Positions 37,126 to 49,188 of a DNA stretch of 64,000 bases are shown here, one piece after another. The notes under the pieces were generated by a model. The model made no database searches. It was not told the origin of the DNA and was given only the letters and a program-made list of their open reading frames with translations. The first letter of the stretch is position 1. The number at the start of each line of letters is the position of its first letter. Where the stretch lies: contig JBAIZL010000001.1 in the NCBI GenBank assembly GCA_036971475.1, positions 95,466,350 to 95,530,349 on the forward strand. Direction: 5' to 3'. The position numbers and the translations under genes are program-made. The stretch is from Prosapia bicincta. Lineage: Eukaryota > Arthropoda > Insecta > Hemiptera > Cercopidae.

Positions 37126-38340
37126 CCGTCTGGTCAGGCATTTATAGAGAATGATCAAGCTTAAAGAGTTACATTGTTGAACCAGACCTAATCTCTATCA
37201 GGTTAATTGGAATATCTGTTAATTTCCCGCGCACGAAGAAAGGAACTGAGGAAGGGTCCATGATATACTTCTTTGATACTGGAAGGTCTTCTAATACTCC
37301 GATTTTTAGTATCGATATTACTATAATGTATGCAATTTATGAGTCTTTCCGGCTAAATTTTAATGTTTCCCCAACTTATTAATCTTTAAAAAAAAACCTA
37401 TACCTTGTACAAACGTCAACCAGAAAACAATACTATATTTCACCTACCACGTATATTGGTACGATTTAGGGTGTGATTTTAATTTTATAGAATACGTTAG
37501 GAGACTTAAATCTATATTATAGACAAATTGGAACCTCAAGAAAGAGATAAAAAAACATAACAAACGCACATATAATATTTTATGAAAATATAGAAATATA
37601 GACTATTAAAAATCACAATTGCTGCTAACAATCCAAACACAGTGAAAGCCTAACAGCTATCAAACGGGTGGCACAGCTCACCCTTGAATGCCACACTACA
37701 GCGTGTTATAATTTAAGCTGTGGGTCTGACGGTTAATCAAACCAGCAGGAGTCCGCGGCTAGACTCTGTGATTGTTGATGATTTAAGTTGTTGCGTCGGG
37801 CGTCTCGATCGTATCTCCGGACAACTGTTCTGACGAAGACAAGTCACCATGTAGTGATATGACTGATTGAATGGAATAACATAAGAGGCAGAGGAAGTTT
37901 AATTGGTTGACATTTTGGAATTCATTAATATTTTATACCTGTGTTTTTTATCATTAATTTCAAAACCTTGTTAAACCTTTGTGACAGTAAGATCAGTTGT
38001 TGAAACACTGTCCCTACTGATAGTAAATTTATCGTTGGAATATTAAAAACAAAATATAATTACTTTTGTCAATTTTCTACTTATTTACAAATCAGTCGTC
38101 GTACGATATACAACGACCGACTGAAATGTATGACATTAAAAAAAAGATTTACAGTATTTATAATTTGAAATAACAGCAATAAATTGTAATAGTACGAATA
38201 AATTAGGTAAATACACTTTGGTAAAAAAACATCCTAGTAAATTTTAATGCCGAGTTTTTGAGCATAAACGTGTTAATAACTAAACAATAACGAACACAAA
38301 TTCACAATCGATAGTTTATCTCTCAAACTCATTTTAATGT
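37126..38340. other. Non-coding stretch, nothing recognised
   Basis: It may include the 3' untranslated part of the non-LTR remnant, but no poly-A or simple-repeat tail marks its end. Confidence 0.4.
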
Positions 38341-38465
38341 CAAGGTCATCATCATCATCATCATCAGTGAGTATAGCTAATACAACTATACTATATCTAA
38401 ATGTTTTTCTATAACTGGTTACAGTTTAGTTGTGACAGCTATACTCACTGATAATGACAACCTTG
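38341..38465. repeat. Fold-back element with CAT-repeat arm
   Basis: A perfect 16-bp inverted pair, atcagtgagtatagct (38363-38378) and agctatactcactgat (38437-38452), is extended outward to CAAGG/CCTTG (38341 and 38465) and inward by acaacta/tagttgt. The left arm contains a (CAT)n run. Read outward, both arms start CTGATGATG or CTGATAATG, as in the palindrome at 32.8 kb. The right arm continues with a GACAA/TTGTC stem and GTTGAGAACCG. Confidence 0.85.
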
Positions 38466-39011
38466 TCGTTGAGAACCGTTTAAAAAATAAACTTGGTGTT
38501 CGTTACTTAATTAATACATTTCAATGCCTAATTGATTATTTGAATATTTTAAAAAAATCATAAGTAAACGTTTTATTCTATAGTTGAGTTATTCAGAAAA
38601 AAACGGACAGTTCTTTACAACATACAATTTTATTCAACTTTACGTAGATTATACAAATGACTACTTATGGTTTTAAAAGTTGCAAAGAGGCTAAAATTCA
38701 AATTCTATCTCGTTTCTCTCATTTTTCAGAGAATTGTTCTACAAATTTAAAATTCAGATTTCTTTAGTTTTAGAACACGTAATTTGTTTCCATGCTGACT
38801 TGTTTACATTCTGTATATCTGGATTAAAAGCGTCGTTAACATGGTTTAATTCCGAGGAAAGCTTTAAAATTTCAGGCATTCTTTACGCTTTTGACAGGTT
38901 CTGTGTTGTCTGAATTTACCTTTATATTATTCACAATATACATTTTTCATTTTGTATTTAAGCGTGGAAAATAATTCAAAAAGACACAAACTCTGAAAGA
39001 CTCCGCTAACA

Positions 39012-39012
<1 letters not shown>
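38466..39012. other. AT-rich non-coding stretch
   Basis: Nothing recognised. Confidence 0.45.

Positions 39013-39069
<57 letters not shown>
39013..39069. repeat. (TA)n microsatellite
   Basis: About 28 TA units. Confidence 0.97.
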
Positions 39070-39072
<3 letters not shown>

Positions 39073-39148
39073 ATAATAGGAAAGGAGGGATAAAAAATAT
39101 AACCCATTCATATTTTTTTTACTACTTACTAATATTTCTTAGTAGATA

Positions 39149-39176
39149 CGTTTCGCACTGGTCAGTGCATTGTTAA
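39149..39176 (-). repeat. Dispersed hairpin-GAAACG unit, copy at 39.2 kb
   Basis: The minus strand reads a perfect stem GCACTG-AC-CAGTGC followed directly by GAAACG. The expected CTGANGAT before the stem is degraded to TTAACAAT. Confidence 0.5.
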
Positions 39177-39754
39177 ATGCTGTGAGTTGTGGACACGAAC
39201 GGTGAGAAATACCAGTAAGTAGTGAATAAATAAATAAATAAACATTCAGAAACTTCAAGATTTACAACCCAACAACTGCAGGTTTTAATATTTTGAGCTT
39301 TCTTGTTTTGTTGAAGGGTTTAAACCTTTTTGAAAAACTCTGAAATAGCACTTAGGTTTTAAAAAATACGTATTCAGTTTGGATATGGAATTTATAATCA
39401 CAGAGAAAACATTTTAATGTTGTAGGCTTAATGCAGTTAGCCATAATGAATATTACCATCTACGAAGAATAAGAAAAGATTGTAAATATAGGTAGAATAT
39501 GCACACAAAACTCCTTAGTAGAAGAACTATGGGGGGGGGGTCACTTCACCTTTTTGTACATGGTCAAGTATTTTAAGTAGTCCTATACTATATGAGTCAA
39601 AAAGTGGAGTTTAGTTGTTACTCCATTAAAGAAGAATAAGAATATGGAAGGGAAGGATAATAAGACTAAGGAATGGGTATAATGGTCATCTGGTACTGAA
39701 AGTGTGAAAACATATGGCGTAGTACGGGCAAGTTCTCGAAGCTTTCTATCGGAG

Positions 39755-40385
39755 TAGTAATAAAGTTATATTTGCCTATAAAAAGAAGGATTAAGTAGGC
39801 GTAATAAAGAGGTTGTATTCGCCTATAAGAAGAAAAATAAAGTAATAGTAATAAAGAAGTTATATTCGCCTATAAGAAGAAGGATAATGAGGAGTAATAA
39901 AGAGGTTATACTCGCATATAAGAAGAAAGATAAAGTAATTGTAATAAAGCGCCTATAGGAAGAAGGATAAAGTAATAGTAATAAAGAAGTTATATTCGCC
40001 TATAAGAAGAAGGATAAATAGGAGTAATAAAGAGGTTATACTCGCATATAAGAAGAAAGATAAAGTAATAGTAATAAAGAAGTTATATTCGCCTATAAGA
40101 AGAAGGATAAAGAGGAGTAACAAAGAGTTTATATTAACCTATAAGAAAAAGGATAAAGTAATTAATAAAGCGCCTATAAGAAGAAGGATAAAGTAATTGT
40201 AATAAAGAAGATATATTCGCCTATAAGAAGAAGGATAAAGTAATAGTAATATAGAAATTATATTGGTCTATAAGATGAAGGATAAAGCAATAGTAATAAA
40301 GAGGCTATATTCGCCTACAAGAAGAAGGATTAAGTAGGAGTAATAAAGGGGTTATATTCGAATATAAGAATAAGGAGGCAAGTTT
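39755..40385. repeat. Degenerate tandem array, unit about 46 bp
   Basis: About 13 diverged units of the form agtaataaagaagttatatt, cgcctataagaagaaggata, aagtaat. Indels are frequent and the strand is strongly purine-rich. No coding value is apparent. Confidence 0.9.
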
Positions 40386-41329
40386 GCCACCACCAGAGGG
40401 AGGTGATATGCAATCTGGTGTGCTGAAAGAAGCTGGAGTGTAATTTTGTTACAAATATCATCATTAATTATCTTGAGTATCTTATTTTTGTTTAGTGATT
40501 CATAGGTGTGAAGATAAAATAATCAACAAACCCGGCAGAAATAGAATCCTATTTATAATTGTTCGTGTGTGGCGTTGTTCTTGATTTATGAATTGTCAGA
40601 ACTAATGAGAGAGTTTTCAGCTTCTAGCAACATAGAAATGTGGTAATATGATAAAATTTAGTGGACCACGGTTAAGATGAGCGGCAGTCAGAAAAAAAGA
40701 AGCAACGAACTTAATAGAAATAGGCCTATACAATACTTTGTTATCTTATTATTTTTTCTCTTTAATATTAGTTTGACATATTTTAACCGGTTTATTGGTA
40801 AATTTCCAACTTTAGCGAACACTACCTCCACTAAGCACTGTAGATCTACCGTCTGCAATCTAATTCGCTCCTCTTGAAGCCTTTTAACGCGATCACATAT
40901 CAGTTTACCCGCACCACATTTGGCTGTGTTTACAGTGTGAAAATATATTTCACGATAAATCTGTAACTAGGTCTGGTGAAACAATGCGTTGTTTGTTGCA
41001 GGTGTGTATGGAGATCTTATCCTGGAGGCGGTGTGTTGCTTCATATCTCACACAGCGACGAGACGCGACGGCTACATTTATTTCAAATAGAGCGTTTAAA
41101 CGTTTCTTTTCATATAACTTATACGGATATGTTTTAAAAGAGGGGGCTTTTGTAGATGCTTTTCAGAAATGTATTGAAACGAGGAGATTGATCTATTAAC
41201 CCAAACATAAAATCTGACGTATATTTTCATTTTAATATTTTCGTACTGCGAGTACCGTTTAAACGTTCTTAGTGATATTTTCTGCCACTCCTCGTTAAAA
41301 AACAACCCGGAAAAAGTATAGTTTAAAAA
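40386..41329. other. Non-coding stretch, nothing recognised
   Basis: Frames of 66-71 codons at 40677-40877 and 40984-41305 are unrecognised and overlap on opposite strands. Confidence 0.4.
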
Positions 41330-41790
41330 CGTTTTCAGTGAGCATTCTAAAACTCGTTAAGCATCACTCTGAAGAGATTTCGTTCAAAAAAGCATTTCAA
41401 AAAGTGTCTAGGAGCTTCTTGAAAAATGTATCTTTCGAAGGAATATCCCGAATTACCTTTCGAAGGAGCATTCCAAAAAAAGTCTTTTAAAGAAACGTCA
41501 TGAAGAAATTTCTTTCTAATGAGCATTCTAAAACATTCGTCAAGGAGCTTCTCGAAAAATGTATCTTTAGAAAGAATATCCCAAAGTACCTTTCGAAGAA
41601 CCATTCCAATGAAATATCTTTTAAAAACATCACAAAGAAATGTCTTACTAATGAGCATTTTAAAATTCGTTAAGGAGCTTCTCGAAAAATGTATCTTTCG
41701 AAGAAATATCCCTAAGTACCTTTCGAAGGAGCTTCCCAGAGAAGTACCGTTCAAAAGACTATCTCAAAAAGCGTCTAAAATCATCCTGAT
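41330..41790. repeat. Tandem array, unit about 130 bp, three diverged copies
   Basis: ggagcttct-gaaaaatgtatctt recurs at about 41410, 41547 and 41675, and the flanking blocks (gagcattctaaaac, acctttcgaagga, aaagtcttttaaa) recur in the same order. Frames are open on both strands through parts of it (135 codons minus, 107 plus), again a property of the repeat. Internal half-unit similarity is visible around ttcgaagga. Confidence 0.8.
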
Positions 41791-41849
41791 ATGCATCATG
41801 TGTAGAGATTTTAACGAAGCTAAGAACGGCACAAAGTTATAGACTACTA

Positions 41850-41851
<2 letters not shown>

Positions 41852-41904
<53 letters not shown>
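41852..41904. repeat. (TA)n microsatellite
   Basis: About 26 TA units. Confidence 0.97.
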
Positions 41905-41907
<3 letters not shown>

Positions 41908-43592
41908 CTGCATATCACCTGTTGTATAAATTATTTTTATAATTCCAGAAATTACATTTATTGCTTTCATAGAATATATTTCTGCTGGGATCTATAAATG
42001 CACGCAGCATACAGAAATTTTCTGCTATCTCCTCCACTCTTGGTGTTTTACCGAGGGTACCGAAAAAACGTCAACTCCACAGAGCACACGTCGCTAGAAA
42101 TGGCAGAAGATTTATGTACTTAGCATATTTATGTAGGTGGAGTCGGTTCCAGAGATATATCATACTTTTAATTCGGACCGTTTCTTTTTGCCGTCTGTGT
42201 TCAGCAAATATTTCAAACCAAAAGTTTTTAATTCGACTCTCATGGAATTATAAGCATAGTTAGAGTAATAAAAAAAAGCTATTGAGACAAAAAACTTTTA
42301 CGTGATTCACGATCGTAACGTTTTGCCACAGTCGGTTTGTTTATTTGTAATTGTTTGGATTCCAAAGTTTCTGTTATAAATTCCTAACTTATATGTATTG
42401 CAAATTTTTATCTTGATAAATTACCTTAACTTACAAAATGTGTGTTGAAATGTGTATTCAATTAGTTTATAAAATTCACTTGTTTAAATTAATTTTAAAA
42501 TAAATTAATAATTTTATGCAACCATAGTTATGTAATAAGTTTCAAAATTTCTATTGACAGTGGATTTTCAGTTTATTTTATTCCTAACCGTTTCAAATTG
42601 TCACATATTGTCTTGTTCAAAATTATTTGATAACGCAAATTAATTTTTACTTAAATTTTTTTTTTTTAATCAATTTTGTAATAAAAATTTAGGTTTTAGA
42701 GTGCATCTAATGTACATATCCCAAATTTTCTTAAATAAGTGACTGAAAAGAAGTTATCCAACGAAACGTTACAAAATAATAAATGTAAAATACAAAGTTG
42801 TTGGTGTTAGGGCAATAACTACATATTTAGGAATAGCCTGGAAAAAGACGAGGTTAGACAAAGGGAAGAGAAATTCTTCCGTAAAGAGTGTCTGATCTTT
42901 AGAATTGTCCACTTAATGAAGCTTAAAGATTACCCTTTAAGAGTGGTCTCTTGTTTCAGAGACCTAGTTAAGATTAGAATGGTGAGAAAAGCAATCGTTG
43001 CAAACTTAACTAAAATGGCGGAAATAAATGAGAACGTGACCGTTGTCCTAGCTCATTTATCCTGGGTCATGAGATGTGAAAAAGCGTTCCCTTAAGGACC
43101 GTTTCAGCTAACGGTAAAATACTACTCCATTTAGTAGCGTAACAAACAGAGTTCGTCCACTAATAAAACTACTAGAAGCTTTTAAATTAAAAACTATCTC
43201 CAGCGAAATAAGAGACGAGTAAAATTGATTATTATACAATAAATTTCGAAATGCTTACACAGATATATAATACGTAAGATTATAATTTTTTTCCTGAAAA
43301 TAAGCGAGTGAAGTATTATGTTTAGTTAGAATCTTTATGAAAAAATTAAGGGGGGAATTGAGAAGAAACCCTGAATAAAGAAATCAGGCATTCAAGAAAG
43401 TACGATAAGTAGCTAATCTGGCACCGACTCCTTCTTAGGAGGGATACCCTCTTAGTATCCAAGAGGGTGGACCCTGACGAATTTTCTGTATCTCTCCAAA
43501 TAAACGAAGGGGCGGTAGACACATCTTTAGCACCCTGTTTGAGAGCAAATCTGCTTCAGGTAATTTAGGTTTCCCAGTATCAGGAGATCCTT
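41905..43592. other. Non-coding stretch with one dispersed hairpin unit
   Basis: Apart from the CTGAAAAG...CGAAACGTT unit at 42743-42770, nothing is recognised. Confidence 0.4.
42743..42770 (+). repeat. Dispersed CTGANGA-hairpin-GAAACG unit, copy at 42.7 kb
   Basis: The plus strand reads CTGAAAAGAAGTTATCCAAC followed by GAAACGTT. The stem (GTT/AAC) is short and decayed. Confidence 0.45.
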
Positions 43593-44660
43593 TCATTAGA
43601 CCTGTCTTATGACATCTATTCCTGCCCTTACAAGACAGCGTACCCCGCAGACAATCTACATACCACCGATAAGTCCACTACTGGTATGCGATGCACATGT
43701 GACTACTATGATCCCTTCCTATATTCCCTACCAAGAGGTAATGTCATTAGCCCTGTCTTATGGCATCTATTCCTGCCCTTACAAATCAGCGTACCCCGCA
43801 GACAATCTACATACCACCGATAAGTCCACTACTGGTATGCGATGCACATGTGACTACTATGATCCCTTCCTATATTCCCTGCCAAGAGGTAATGTCCTTA
43901 GCCCTGTCTTATGACATCTACTCCTGCCCTTACAAGACAGCGTACCCCGCAGACAATGTATATACCACCGATAAGTCCACTACTGGTATGCGATGCACAT
44001 GTGACTACTATGATCCCTTCCTATATTCCCTGCCAAGAGGCAATGTCCTTAGCCCTGTCTTATGACATCTATTCCTACCCTTACAAGACAGCGTACCCCG
44101 CAGACAATCTATATACCACCGATAAGTCCACTACTGGTATGCGATGCACGTGTGACTACTATGATCCCTTCCTATATCCCCTGCCAAGAGGCAATGTCCT
44201 TAGCCCTGTCTTATGATATCTATTCCTACCCTTACAAGACAGCGTACCCCGCAGACAATGTATATACCACCGATAAGTCCACTACTGGTATGCGATGCAC
44301 ATGTGACTACTATGATCCCTTCCTATATCCCCTGCCAAGAGGCAATGTCCTTAGCCCTGTCTTACGGCATCTATTCCTACCCTTACAAGACAGCATACCC
44401 CGCATACAATCTATATACCACCGATAAGTCCACTACTGGTATGCGATGCACGTGTGACTACTATGATCCCTTCCTATATCCCCTGCCAAGAGGTAATGTC
44501 CTTAGCCCTGTCTTATGGCATCTATTCCTACCCTTACAAGACAGCATACCCCGCAGACAATCTATATACCACCGATAAGTCCACTACTGGTATGCGATGC
44601 ACGTGTGGCTACTATGATCCCTTCCTATATCCCCTGCCAAGAGGCAATGTCCTTAGCCTT
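43593..44660. repeat. 151-bp minisatellite, 7 copies
   Basis: The unit includes ccctgtcttatgacatctat, tcctgcccttacaagacagc, gtccactactggtatgcgat and cttcctatattccct-ccaagaggtaatgtc. The period is 151 bp with substitutions only. Copies drift gradually from left to right (cctgccct to cctaccct, tattccct to tatcccct), as expected of stepwise duplication. Overlapping 101- and 121-codon frames, one per copy, arise because 151 leaves remainder 1 on division by 3. Confidence 0.97.
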
Positions 44661-45951
44661 ATTTCTGCCTATATTTATAATCCTTTTTTCCTGCATAGGC
44701 GATAATTAGCCTAACTGACTGACCGCCTTAAAAATACAACAAAATCCACAAAAGCTAAAACGAAGAAGGTCAACAGAAACGTAAAAGTAAGGCTAAAAGA
44801 GATCGATGTCAGAAAGAAATGGGCACGATGATCGTAAAAATAGGGGGGCGATTAGGGATAAAGGGTGTTTTACGCTGCATCAAAAGTTTATAGTTTTATA
44901 TAACGATAGTTTGTAGTATAACATTTATGGTTCGAAAACAACATTTCAGAATTAAAACCCGTGTGCGTGCGAGATCAGCATTAGAAGAACACAAATTATA
45001 CATTCTTACGTAAACAGAAGAGTTTTTTAAAATTCTAATCAATCTAATTGTATGGGGAACAAGTAAAGGATAACAATTTTATTAATATATTCACTATGTT
45101 TGTTATATCCCATGCATTAAATCGCAGGTTATTTTAAACGTGTTACCGTTCATATTTAATTCCTGCTCATTTTGAAACCAACTTCGATGCATTTACGGAT
45201 TTTTTATTTTATATTTTAATTTTAACCAGCAGTGTAGATTTATTTCTGTTTACCAGCACGGAAAAATTGCCCTTTTCCGAATATTTTTCATAAAGAAAAG
45301 GAAAATCTTGCTTTGAAAAAAGAAAAACGGAGAAGCTGTATTCTGATAAGAACAATCAAATAGATAGGAAGGAGCAAGGGGTATGAAAGAGATATACTAA
45401 CTTTCATAATGGAAAACTTTAAAAAAATGACGCATGAAGAATTAGCCAGAACCGGTAGATAGCTAGAGTCATATAGAATGGAGCCCACTCTAAATGAGGA
45501 CTACCTTAGAAGCTGATGACGTCTGAAAACGTCAAAAAAAACGAAAATGGAGGGACTGAAGGAGGCGGAAGATTCGGTTGAAGGAAGTAAAACAGTGGCA
45601 GTTGTAAACAGCCGTTTGGTAATTGGTTAGTCTTCCAATGTGTATTGAATTCAAATTATAATTGTAAAATGCATGATAAAGTAACATTTATAGCTTATAA
45701 AACTTTACTTATCAAGTTTACTGAAAGCATACTTTAACTGAAGAACTGATGTTGGCTAATAAAAACTGGTCGGATCAAAATTTATAACTGGCTACATTTC
45801 CTTTTTTTTAATAAGTTAGAACTGGAGCTTGCCTTTTTTATTACCTTAAAACTGGCTTCTATTTTTTGTTTTTAATAATAATGAAATGACTTCTGTGTTT
45901 TTTTATAATTTGAAACAGGCTTCTGTGGTTTTTTTTATAGCTTGGAACTAG

Positions 45952-45955
<4 letters not shown>
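44661..45955. other. Non-coding stretch, nothing recognised
   Basis: No credible gene or transposon end. 45,740-45,960 holds a loose repeat of ggcttctgt- and tttttta-type phrases. Confidence 0.4.

Positions 45956-45993
<38 letters not shown>
45956..45993. repeat. (GT)n microsatellite
   Basis: About 19 GT units. Confidence 0.95.
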
Positions 45994-45995
<2 letters not shown>

Positions 45996-47131
45996 TTTAT
46001 AGCGAGAAACTAACTTTTTTTTTTAGATAACGTCCCTTGTAGTGTAGGCTGTTAGTGTAAATAATAGCAGAAAGCCTGAACGAGTTATTGTTTTCAATAT
46101 AGTGGACATATAAAAGGATGAAAAGCAAATAAAATTCTCTTCAGCCTTATTGTTAACCTCCTTTTTACAGTTTCCTGGTGCTATATAGGAAATATATTTC
46201 AGAGGGAACAAGTTAACGGCCACAGTAAACTGACCGCGCCATTTTATACCACTTCAAAGGAGTGCGTCCATCATCGCCTGAAATTTCTTCGATGCATAGC
46301 GCTTACCTCGCGGCGAAAACAGCGTCTCGGCGCCAGAAACCGTAACTTTACCCCACATACCTATAATCTGTTTCCTATTTATTCCAAATTGTATAGCTTT
46401 CGGAAACTCACTGTATTCTGCAGTTATGTAAAGTAAAGAATATGTGTGTTGAAGGGAAAACTGAGCTTTAAATAAAGTTAAATGCGTAACCCTTTTCTTG
46501 CATTATTGGCCACCAAAATAAAGGCAGAAACCACACATTGTTTTTCTGTTTACGTATTTACTTAATGTAAATTGCCTGAGAGTAGCTAATGTTTGCTCAA
46601 AAAGTTAATAATTTGAAACACCTTGCCTTGTTCAACAATTGATATTTATTTAGGTAACAAGATTGTATTAATCTAGGTGGTTTTTGCAATATATTTTTTG
46701 TATTAAGGCGACTAACCACTGCTATTATTATCCCTGCTACTTTTTTTCCTGGGGAAAATCTAATTTTGGTTATCATTGGTAGTGGCTAATGCAGAACATT
46801 TTAAAAGAACCAATAAATATCAAATAAAAAGCAAAATACAAAACATAAGAAATAAATATAATTTAACAGCAACAACAAATTATAAAAAGAATAGTCTATA
46901 AAACTTGACAATAATAATATAACAATAAAGATGTAACAATAATTATACTACTAAAAATAACAATAAAAGTATAAAACAATAAATAACAAAATAACAACAA
47001 CGAACAATATAACAGTAAATAAATAACAACAATAATCAAAACATAACAATATGTAACAATTAGACAATAAATAAATATTAATAGCAGTGTAACAAGAGTA
47101 TAAAATATACTACGTTTAAATAAATAAACAA

Positions 47132-47133
<2 letters not shown>
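45994..47133. other. Non-coding stretch upstream of the LTR element
   Basis: 46,800-47,110 is a run of loose aataacaa-type repeats on the plus strand. The minus-strand frame through it (46896-47264) crosses the LTR boundary and is spurious. Confidence 0.45.

Positions 47134-47165
<32 letters not shown>
47134..47165. repeat. (AC)n microsatellite, insertion target of the LTR element
   Basis: About 16 AC units end exactly at the 5' LTR, and acacacag resumes directly after the 3' LTR at 58907. The target duplication therefore cannot be sized exactly: 4 (acac) or 6 bases both fit. Confidence 0.9.
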
Positions 47166-47169
<4 letters not shown>

Positions 47170-47676
47170 ACGGGGTGAGAGACCGTCGCAAGTGGGAAAT
47201 AAGTAATTTCCTGTTTTTTAGAAATAAAGCTGTTTTTAAAATAATCAAGTAGGGAATTATACAATTATTAAAGAGGGAAAAATTAAATAAAACAGTAAAT
47301 AGAATAGTTAAGCCACATTAAAGAATGTTATAAAATGAATTTGTAATAACTAACTAAATTTGAACATCGAGAGTGAAGCGAAAAAATTCTAAGTGCCTAA
47401 AAAAGCTATTTTTCGAACCAAACCACGTAGAACTTTCATCGACATTTCAAAAGAACCACAATAACCTAGAATGAACATTAGAGAAAACAGAATTCAAAAA
47501 ACTTAAGAAACAAAAAAGTTACAGCCGTTTAAATAAAATAGACATTTTTCAGTGTTCTAAAATTAATTATCAAACTATGCAAGCTAAAACAGATTCGTTG
47601 CCCGACTTGCCTGTACAAGGAATAAATCGAGCGATAGCAAACTTGCAGGCGGGGTGCGGTAGGTTAAATTCACCGC

Positions 47677-47712
47677 TATATATACTTGGTCTCTAAGCCT
47701 TTAGAGACAGTC
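47677..47712 (+). promoter_or_regulatory. LTR core promoter (TATA box plus palindrome)
   Basis: TATATATA at 47677-47684 is followed by acagtc, whose second A (47709) would be a start 32 bp downstream. Between them lies a perfect palindrome gtctctaa-gcct-ttagagac (47689-47708, 8-bp arms). If the start is correct, U3 is about 540 bp and R plus U5 about 1.5 kb. The identical copy in the 3' LTR is at 57399-57434. Confidence 0.55.
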
Positions 47713-47739
47713 TGTAAAAATTTTCTAACACGAGGTGCC

Positions 47740-47970
47740 GCGGGACGCTATGCTGGACCGCGAGTAGAGACCGTCAGCAGGCCAGATGGACAATAACCTC
47801 AGCGCTTTCGACATCCAGGACCACCAAGGATGAAGGCTCCAGACTCAGCCTCCAGGACGCTCGAATAGAGGGAATCCACCACCGACGAACCAGGGATGGC
47901 GACTTCCGGTGTCCAAGGACCAGGGAATCCAGACGAGGGACCCCAAGGACCGGCAAGAACATCTTTGGCA
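47740..47970 (+). promoter_or_regulatory. GC-rich block in the transcribed part of the LTR
   Basis: This roughly 230-bp block is much richer in G and C than the rest of the LTR and is full of short ccaagga/ggacca/tccagga phrases. A short plus-strand frame beginning at the ATG in ccagatggacaataacc ends after about a dozen codons. The position just after the presumed transcription start suggests a leader or regulatory role, but none is demonstrated. The copy in the 3' LTR is at 57462-57692. Confidence 0.4.
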
Positions 47971-49188
47971 AGTCATTTTCTTTATTCGAAATCAGTCACG
48001 TCAAATTTAGTTAGTTAATCTTATTAAATTCAAACAAATTTGCAAGCTTAAAACAATGACTTCACTCTTTATAAAATTTTAATAAATTGTATGCTAAGTA
48101 AATGAATTTATGTGCTCAGAATATTTAAAATAATGAATATTAAAATTACAAAAGGTTTTTGGCCATAAGCCGTTTATTTAAAGAAAATGAGAAATTTTCG
48201 AATATTATAAATTTAAAAATTAAAGGTCATAAGTTATGAATTTACCAATTCCATATAGGAGATAAAATATTATTATGTGTAATTTTGAAAATGATTTTAT
48301 GTTAATGTAAATGTAATAAATCTATATGCAAAGTATAATTTTTTAAAGCATAAGAAACAAGAAGTAACTCAGTGAATTGTTTTGCTAATATAATTGTGTA
48401 ATACTTTGAAGGATAAATTTTCTTTTTTATTTCAATAAATAGAGTTAAATATGTCATAAAAATCAAGATTATTTTCATTCCATCCTGTCTCAAATAACCA
48501 ATAAAAACTGTTTAGCTTTTTCCAACTAATATAAAAATGATTATCAAATCAGTAAACAAATTTAATTAAATTTCATTAAATGGCAATAGATAAAGCCTAA
48601 TGTTTTAAAGAGTTTCTCTCTACTAATTTCATGAGCTAGTCTAAAGATTAGTTGGTTTTTTGTAATAAAAGTCCAGAGATTTATCTACTGGCAGATTGTG
48701 TTTAAGAGGACACAGGAGCCTTTTAAAATAGGTATTTTTAAACACAATCATATTTTGCACGTTCCCTTGCTGTTTCTGCAGATCATCATCAGGTGGTAAG
48801 ACTCTGTGTTTTTATGTGTATTATTCTAAATGTGTTTCTTTCCAGCTGACTATGAATTTGACATGTGTGACTATACTTAGACCATACACAATTGATAAAC
48901 TTATTTAGGAGGGTTTATATGTATTTTAAATAGTAGTCAGCGGGAATAGGCTTGTTGTGGGTTTGGCCCTACGAGCAGGAAACATACACTTAACTCTGGG
49001 AGTTTAGCACGGTTTTACCAGCAGGGTGATAGGCAGAGTTTTGGTTGTTTATAAATATGTTTTCTTGTAAACAATTAAATTTTAGTATTCTGCAAGAAAG
49101 GATTTAAACAACACAACAAAACGACCGCGTGGAGCTGCGGTGGTAGGGACGGTAGAGCTGAGGTGAGGTGGAGGGGACGTTGCAGAAA

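Larger units (their letters stand above)
47166..49184 (+). repeat. 5' long terminal repeat (2,019 bp)
   Basis: It starts TGCAACG and ends CGTTGCA, a perfect 7-bp inverted terminal repeat with the expected TG...CA ends. It corresponds to the 3' LTR at a constant offset of 9,722. It contains a TATA box (47677), a GC-rich block (about 47740-47970), candidate AATAAA signals (48434, 48500, 48664), a 12-bp inverted pair (gattgtgtttaa 48694, ttaaacacaatc 48738), a minus-strand CTGATGATG unit (48757-48792) and a G-rich 3' end. Short frames on the minus strand (65 and 63 codons) are present in both LTRs but show no motif. Confidence 0.97.

Noticed and set aside
43609..44709. Series of 101-121-codon frames
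   Set aside because: One per unit of the 151-bp array, overlapping in rotating phases.
47774..47971. 65-codon minus frame present in both LTRs (also 57496-57693)
   Set aside because: It lies in the GC-rich LTR block, where stops are rare by composition. It is identical in both LTRs because they are copies, not because of selection.
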